Shown one piece after another: positions 59,252 through 64,000 of a stretch of 64,000 bases of DNA. The notes under the pieces were generated by a model. The model saw only the letters and a program-made list of their open reading frames with translations, had not been told where the DNA came from and did not search any database. Positions within the stretch are counted from its first letter, which is position 1; every line of letters starts with the position of its first letter. The position numbers were made by a program, and so were the translations under genes. Source of the stretch: Rubrivivax rivuli (lineage in GTDB: Bacteria > Pseudomonadota > Gammaproteobacteria > Burkholderiales > Burkholderiaceae_C); NCBI RefSeq assembly GCF_004016505.1, contig NZ_SACR01000006.1, positions 285,798-349,797 of the forward strand. The letters are read 5' to 3'.

Positions 59252-62200
59252 TCAGCGCTGCAGGTAACGCGCCGGCGGCAGCACCTGCAAGGGCACGCCG
59301 CCGCGGGCGCTGCGCAGCTGCACGAGCTTCACGTCTTCCAGCGCGTTGGCGGGCTCGCCGTCGCTGGTGACGACCAGGGCCAGCGTGTTCTCGCCGCGCG
59401 GGTTGACGATGCCTGGCGGCAGCACGAACACGCGCTGCGGGCCGACGTGGGCGATGAACTGGCCCATGTGCCAGCCGTTGACGAAGATCAGCACGCGGTA
59501 CTGCGCGTTCGGCGAGCGCGGCACCGTGGTGTCGCCGAAGGCCAGGCCGAGCTGCACGTCGTGGTCTTCGGGCAGGTTCAGCGTGAAGTTGGTGCGCAGC
59601 CAGTAGGGCCCGGGCCCGGGCGGCGCGGCCTGCGGGCTCACGCGCTGCCAGCCGGTGCTGAGGTCGCGGTCGGGGGCCGCGGGCAGGTACCAGCCGAGGA
59701 ACTCGCCGCCGAGGCCGCCGTTGTTGTAGGGGCCGCGCGTCAGGTCGCCGATGGCCTCGGGTGCGCCGCGCAGCTTCCACGTGATGGGCAGGCTGTGGCG
59801 GCGGCCGGCGCGTGGTGCCAGCGATGCGGCGATCAGGCCGCGGGCCTCCTTGTGCGCATCGTCGGCGAACAGATCCCAGTTGTGGCCGTTGTTGCGCACC
59901 TTCACCGCCAGCACGTGTTCGCCCGCCGGCAGCGCGGGCAGCAGCAGGCGGAAGGTGTCGGTGGTTTCGGGGAAGGGGCGGCCGGCGTCGAGCTCGTGCT
60001 GGCCCAGGAACTGGCCGTTGAGCCACACCTGGATGAGGCCTGCACCGCCGGCGCCGTAGTAGAGCTGCAGTTCCAGCGGCTTGCCGGCTGCGGCGGTGCT
60101 TTCGGTGGTCGTGAAGCGGCCGCGGTACCAGATGTCGCCGCGGTGGAAGCCGTAGTCGCTCATCGCCAGCACCGGCGCGCCGCGCTCGCTGGCGCTCCAC
60201 ACCTGCGCGGCCGAGCTGAAAGCGTTGGCGGCGCGCCAGCGGCTGTCGTCGAAGGCGGGCTGCGCTTCGCCGACATCGGCACGGCGCAGCCAGGGCAGGG
60301 CGCTGAGCTCGGGCAGCGTGTAGTCGCGGCCCGGTTGCAGCGGGCCGGGCAGCGGGCTGCGGGCAGCCAGGCTGGCGCCCGCGGCGGCAGCCACGGCCAC
60401 GGGCCGGCCGTTCCAGCGCAGGGCCTTCACTTCAGCGGCGGCCCACACGCGCAGCGCGCTCGGGCTCTCTGTGTCGCCTTGCAGGGCCACCGTGGCGCCA
60501 TCGCGGGCCGCCTGTCGCGGCAGCGCGGGGCTTTGCACGAGCACCGTGTCGGCACCGGCTTGCAGTTGCCAGAACTGCGCGATGGTGGGCTCGTCGGCGA
60601 TCAGCAGGCGCATCGGAGCGCGGCCGCCGCCGTCGATCTCCAGCTCGATCAGCCCCTGGTGCGCGTGGTTCAAGCGCAGGTCGCCGCGCGCGGCATCCCA
60701 GTGCTGCTGCACGCTGCCGGCCAGCACCTTCAAGCGCGGGCGGCTGGCGTAACGCAGCACGGTCTCGCCGTCTTCGCCCTTGCGCCCGTGCAGCACCAGC
60801 AGGTCGTGCGCGCCCTGGCGCAGGTGGCTCCAGAGTTCCGAAGTGCTGTAGACCAGCCGCTGGCGCTGCAGGTCCACCGCGGCGAGCATGAACTTCGCGT
60901 CCTGCCCGCGGATCTGCAACGAGCCGGCCTGCGGCACGCGGTAGCGGCCGTCGGTGGTGTCGATCTCGAAGCTGAAGCTGAAGATGTCGGAGTCGATGCC
61001 TGTGTTCAGGAAGGGCATCGCAAAGAACACGTGGCTTTGCAGTGCCGTGTTGACGTTGTGGTACAGCTTGACGCGCGCATCGCTCGGGGCCACGGAGGGG
61101 CCGATGTCCATCTGCGCGAGCACCGGCTGCGCAGCCTGGATGAAACGGCCCAGCGCCTTCAGGCCGTAGGCCTTGTCGCGCAGCCCGCGCGCTTCGTCGA
61201 TGGGCGCGCCGTAGTCGTAGCTGGTGAAAACCACCGGCGCCGGTTGCCAGCCCCAGGTGGTGCCGCCGAAGCCCATGTAGATGGAGTGAATGACGATGCG
61301 GTTGATGAGGTTGCTGCCGTAGAACAGACGCTGGTAGCCCACGCCCTGGCGGAGGGCTGTGCAGCCGTAGGTGCCGTTGCTGCCCCAATAGTCGAACCAG
61401 CCAGCGCCGATCTCGGCGCCGAAGCCCGGGGTGTGGGGCGAGGCCAGCGATCCCACGCGTGGAATGTTCTTGCCGTAGATGCCCCAGTTGGGCACGGCAG
61501 AGGGGGCGCCCGGCTGGCCGTGCACGTCGCACACGCCGCCGGGGTAGCCGTCGAAGGCGTACAGGTCCGTCGGGCCCGGGTTGGCGAAGGGCGCGGTGCT
61601 GTTCTTCGGTGTCCAGTCGGGCAGGCGCGAGGCCGCGTTGTGGAACAGCGGCACGGTGATGCCGTCGGCCCGCGCCTTGTCGGCCAGGAACTGCATGTGC
61701 CGCGCGTTCTTGGGCTGCACCGAGAACTGCTCGTTTTCCAGCTGGTAGGCGATGACGGTGCCGCCGCCCGTGGTGAGCTGGTAGCGCGCGATGATGGCGT
61801 TGACCTGCGTGAGCCATTCGCCGGCCGCGGCCTGGTAGTCGGGCGCGTCGGTGCGCGCTTCGCCGCGCTGGCGGGTCACCCAGCCCGGGAAGCCGCCCAT
61901 GCTGAGTTCGGCGTTCACGTAGGGCCCGGGTCGCACCATCACGTAGAGGCCCTCCTCCTTGGCGATCTGCAGCAGCTTCTCGAGGTTGCGCACGCCGGTG
62001 AAGTCGTAGTGGCCCGGGTGCGGCGAGTGGTAGCCCCAGGCGAAGTAGAGCGACACGCCGTTCAGGCCGATGGCCTTGTACTTCTGCAGCACGTCGCGCC
62101 ACAGGCTGGGGCTGGGCAGGCGGAAGGGCTGGAACTCCGCGGCCCACACCATCTGGCGCTGGCCGTCGATCATCAGCGAGTACCGGTCCCAGGTGATCTG

Positions 62201-63268
62201 GCGCGGCGTGCCGGTGGGCGCGGTGGCTTTTTCCAGGTGCGCGGCGTCTTCGGCCAGCACCGTGAAGTGCCGTGCCGAGCCCGAGGCGCCGACGATCTCG
62301 CGCCGCGGCGTCCAGGTGTTCAGGCCGTCGAAGCTGTCGCTGTAGACGTAGCGCTTGTCCATGTAGCTGTCGGCGTGCAGCCGCCAGCCGGGGCGCCCCT
62401 GCGCGTCGACGATGCGCACCAGCGCCTGGCCTTCCAGCGGGCCGCCGAAGCCGGCCCAGTCGCCGGTGCGGTCGTAGGTCCAGGGACCTTCGAGCTTGTC
62501 AGCCCAGGCGCGTTCGATGAGCTTCGTGGTCTCGTGCTTGGTGAAGGCGATGTAGCGGCCGCCTTCCTTCACGATGAAGGTGTCGATGGGGTTGCGCGCC
62601 TCCAGCCCGCGCAGCAGCTGTGGCGCGCCGAAGGCACTGAAGTCGGGCTTGCTGGGCTGCAGGCGGTAGGCCGCAAACGGGCCGCCGAGGCCGTTCTTCG
62701 ACAGCGAGACGATGACGCTGAGGCTGCCGTCGTCATCGCGGAACCACTCCGGGGCCCAGACGTTGCTCACGCCGGGCAGGTCCACCGGCACATCGGCCAC
62801 ATGCTGCCAGTCGTTGAGCTTGCAGGAGCGCGCCACGCCGAAGGTGCTGCCCGACCAGCCCGTGGTGTAGACGATGGCCCAGCAGCCGTCGGCGGTGCGC
62901 ACGATGCTCGGGTCGCGCAGCAGGCCTTGCGGCGGCTGCCACACCTCGGAATGCAGCGAGGTGTAGGTGCTGCCGTCTTTCGAGGTGAAGAGGCTCAGCT
63001 GGTTTTGCGAGGTGGCGGCGAAGGCCGAGATCAGGAAGCGCTGGCCCTTCGCCGGCCCGGCCACCCGCGGCGCGGCCTGCACGGGCGCGGCCGTGCTGCC
63101 CACGGCGCCGTGCGCGCTGGTCTGCCCTGGCAGGTCTTGCGCGAGCACGGTGACGGCTGCCAGCGCGAGCACCAGGCCGACGGCCACGCCGAAAAGACCG
63201 ATGTGCGAGACCAGGTGGGCGCCGAGGAAACGACGCCAGGCGCGGGGGGAGGACGGAACGGCTTTCAA
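59252..63268 (-). CDS. GH43-like and GH35 beta-galactosidase fusion protein
   Basis: A TTG at 63268, inside TTGA overlapping the upstream stop, opens a 1338-residue protein with a signal-like helix (LFGVAVGLVLALAAVTVLAQ). Residues ~55-340 form a GH43-like propeller (RFLISAFAATSQNQLSLFT, LLRDPSIVRTADGCWAIVYT, VWAPEWFRDDDGSLSVIVS). Residues ~345-680 form a GH35 barrel: FQPFRLPSPSLWRDVLQKYK, EEGLYVMVRPGPYVNAELSM, the acid/base Glu513 in YQLENEQFS and the nucleophile Glu619 in FGAEIGAGWFDYWG. Beta-sandwich domains follow (WYRGRFTTTES; GPYWLRTNFTLNL). It should trim galactan (and perhaps arabinose) from RG-I. It is coupled to PL11 by a 4 nt overlap. Confidence 0.85.
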   Translation of the reverse strand: MKAVPSSPRAWRRFLGAHLVSHIGLFGVAVGLVLALAAVTVLAQDLPGQTSAHGAVGSTAAPVQAAPRVAGPAKGQRFLISAFAATSQNQLSLFTSKDGSTYTSLHSEVWQPPQGLLRDPSIVRTADGCWAIVYTTGWSGSTFGVARSCKLNDWQHVADVPVDLPGVSNVWAPEWFRDDDGSLSVIVSLSKNGLGGPFAAYRLQPSKPDFSAFGAPQLLRGLEARNPIDTFIVKEGGRYIAFTKHETTKLIERAWADKLEGPWTYDRTGDWAGFGGPLEGQALVRIVDAQGRPGWRLHADSYMDKRYVYSDSFDGLNTWTPRREIVGASGSARHFTVLAEDAAHLEKATAPTGTPRQITWDRYSLMIDGQRQMVWAAEFQPFRLPSPSLWRDVLQKYKAIGLNGVSLYFAWGYHSPHPGHYDFTGVRNLEKLLQIAKEEGLYVMVRPGPYVNAELSMGGFPGWVTRQRGEARTDAPDYQAAAGEWLTQVNAIIARYQLTTGGGTVIAYQLENEQFSVQPKNARHMQFLADKARADGITVPLFHNAASRLPDWTPKNSTAPFANPGPTDLYAFDGYPGGVCDVHGQPGAPSAVPNWGIYGKNIPRVGSLASPHTPGFGAEIGAGWFDYWGSNGTYGCTALRQGVGYQRLFYGSNLINRIVIHSIYMGFGGTTWGWQPAPVVFTSYDYGAPIDEARGLRDKAYGLKALGRFIQAAQPVLAQMDIGPSVAPSDARVKLYHNVNTALQSHVFFAMPFLNTGIDSDIFSFSFEIDTTDGRYRVPQAGSLQIRGQDAKFMLAAVDLQRQRLVYSTSELWSHLRQGAHDLLVLHGRKGEDGETVLRYASRPRLKVLAGSVQQHWDAARGDLRLNHAHQGLIELEIDGGGRAPMRLLIADEPTIAQFWQLQAGADTVLVQSPALPRQAARDGATVALQGDTESPSALRVWAAAEVKALRWNGRPVAVAAAAGASLAARSPLPGPLQPGRDYTLPELSALPWLRRADVGEAQPAFDDSRWRAANAFSSAAQVWSASERGAPVLAMSDYGFHRGDIWYRGRFTTTESTAAAGKPLELQLYYGAGGAGLIQVWLNGQFLGQHELDAGRPFPETTDTFRLLLPALPAGEHVLAVKVRNNGHNWDLFADDAHKEARGLIAASLAPRAGRRHSLPITWKLRGAPEAIGDLTRGPYNNGGLGGEFLGWYLPAAPDRDLSTGWQRVSPQAAPPGPGPYWLRTNFTLNLPEDHDVQLGLAFGDTTVPRSPNAQYRVLIFVNGWHMGQFIAHVGPQRVFVLPPGIVNPRGENTLALVVTSDGEPANALEDVKLVQLRSARGGVPLQVLPPARYLQR

Positions 63269-64000
63269 GGCAAGGCGAGCGAGGGGCGCGGCGGCACGGC
63301 CATGCCGGCGCCGAGGAAGAAGGAAGGGTGCGGCGGCTGGTTGTAGCCGGCGTTCTGCGCCGCCACCTGCGCGCGGTACTGCGTGTCGTGCATCAAGGTC
63401 ACCAGGCGGTGCGGCGTGGGGTGGGGCGTGGTGAAGATCAGCAGCGCGGTGTTGTCGGCGCTGCGCCAGACCACCTCTTCGCGCCAGTCGCCCAGGATGT
63501 CGGCGCTGAACACGGGCGTGGCCTTGGTGCCGTTGTTGCTGGCGGCGCCCACGGGCCGGAACGCGCGGCCCTGCAGCAGGGGTTGCAGTTGCCCGCTCTC
63601 GGGCAGCCACTTGGCCACGGTGGTGCCGTCCAGCGTCTCGCGCAGCAGGTCGCCGTCCCACCACAGGCCGAAGTTCATCGCGCGGGGCTTGGCACTGCCG
63701 ATGAGCTGGCCGCGGGCGTTGTACAGGCCACCCACCGAGGCCCAGCACTCCACGCCCGCGTGCGCGGCGTCGATGTCCAGGCACAGGCCGCGGCCGATGT
63801 CGGTGTTCTGGCCCGGGGCGCTCCACAGCAGCGCGCCGGTGGCGGCGTCGTGCATCGACAGGCCGTGCTCGCCGTAGCTCTTGGGGCTCTCGTGCACCAT
63901 GAAGATCTGCCGGCCGGGCCGCGCGGGGTCGTGCTGGCCGACGTGCAGCGCGTCGCCGTGGCCCAGGCCGGTGCTGTAGAGCAGCTGGCCGCCGCTGCCG
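63265..64000 (-). CDS. PL11 rhamnogalacturonan lyase, C-terminal part only
   Basis: The gene enters from the right edge and its last ~244 codons are visible. The sequence LGHGDALHVGQHDPARPGRQ, then WSAPGQNTDIGRGLCLDIDA, AMNFGLWWDGDLLRETLDGT, PVFSADILGDWREEVVWRSA and LMHDTQYRAQVAAQNAGYNQ matches the calcium-bound propeller of YesW/YesX-type RG lyases. It ends QPPHPSFFLGAGMAVPPRPS. PL11 enzymes cut the RG-I backbone by beta-elimination. Its stop overlaps the TTG start of the next gene. Endo versus exo type cannot be told without the N-terminal region. Confidence 0.9.
   Translation of the reverse strand, partial: GSGGQLLYSTGLGHGDALHVGQHDPARPGRQIFMVHESPKSYGEHGLSMHDAATGALLWSAPGQNTDIGRGLCLDIDAAHAGVECWASVGGLYNARGQLIGSAKPRAMNFGLWWDGDLLRETLDGTTVAKWLPESGQLQPLLQGRAFRPVGAASNNGTKATPVFSADILGDWREEVVWRSADNTALLIFTTPHPTPHRLVTLMHDTQYRAQVAAQNAGYNQPPHPSFFLGAGMAVPPRPSLALP

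Noticed and set aside
41280..64000. TonB-dependent receptor or SusC/SusD pair for the RG-I locus
   Set aside because: No large beta-barrel protein with a plug domain is encoded in the visible part of the locus.

Overview
The window looks like DNA of a high-GC betaproteobacterium of the order Burkholderiales, possibly near the Roseateles/Rubrivivax/Leptothrix group. The reasons are its strong GC bias, tightly packed genes with short stop/start overlaps, and family content (tandem DoxX proteins, ABC_sub_bind and NMT1-type sensor cassettes, a Rep_3-type initiator with a long ParA). This placement is inferred from gene content; no rRNA or tRNA gene is present to confirm it.

Positions 1-7400 hold housekeeping and accessory genes: the start of a GH13 alpha-glucosidase, two DoxX-like membrane proteins, a deletion scar joining two gene fragments, a frameshifted lipoprotein, a BASS transporter with a long-chain acyl-CoA ligase, and a YbjQ-YbjQ-M48 protease cluster. 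Positions 7529-13982 form a compact replicon-maintenance module: a dif-like 11-6-11 site next to a large tyrosine recombinase, parB and parA with three parS-like palindromes inside their reading frames, a ~650 bp origin-like region (AT-rich block, six iteron-like repeats, palindromes) and a Rep initiator. The rep gene overlaps bioF, which seems to start with CTG. The module suggests a chromid or megaplasmid origin, or a plasmid fixed in a chromosome.

Positions 15201-19576 are a small pectin cluster: a lipoprotein with two CE12 esterase domains, divergent from an oligogalacturonate-lyase-like PL22 protein and a GH43-like protein. Positions 19592-29848 are mixed: Nudix, DUF1697, an SbcD/SbcC-like pair, a MerR regulator with a short CDF transporter, a subtilisin-like protease and a CoA transferase. 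Positions 30056-41275 are a sensory region: two cassettes that pair a periplasmic binding protein with a sensor kinase but carry no transporter, an HD-GYP response regulator and a chemoreceptor.

Positions 41280-64000 are a large locus for breaking down rhamnogalacturonan I (RG-I). One operon runs from PL11 lyase through a GH43-GH35 fusion, GH105 hydrolase, a sugar:cation symporter, PL26 exo-lyase, a CE12/beta-lactamase-fold fusion esterase and a GH43 arabinanase. A second runs from GH28 hydrolase through L-rhamnose mutarotase, a DUF6250 protein, an S41 protease, an alpha/beta hydrolase and an ABC sugar importer that lacks its ATPase. A DeoR regulator sits between them. In the inferred flow, lyases cut the backbone, esterases remove acetyl groups, GH43/GH35 trim arabinan and galactan side chains, GH28/GH105 process oligomers, two importers take up products and the mutarotase feeds rhamnose to catabolic genes that are not in the window.
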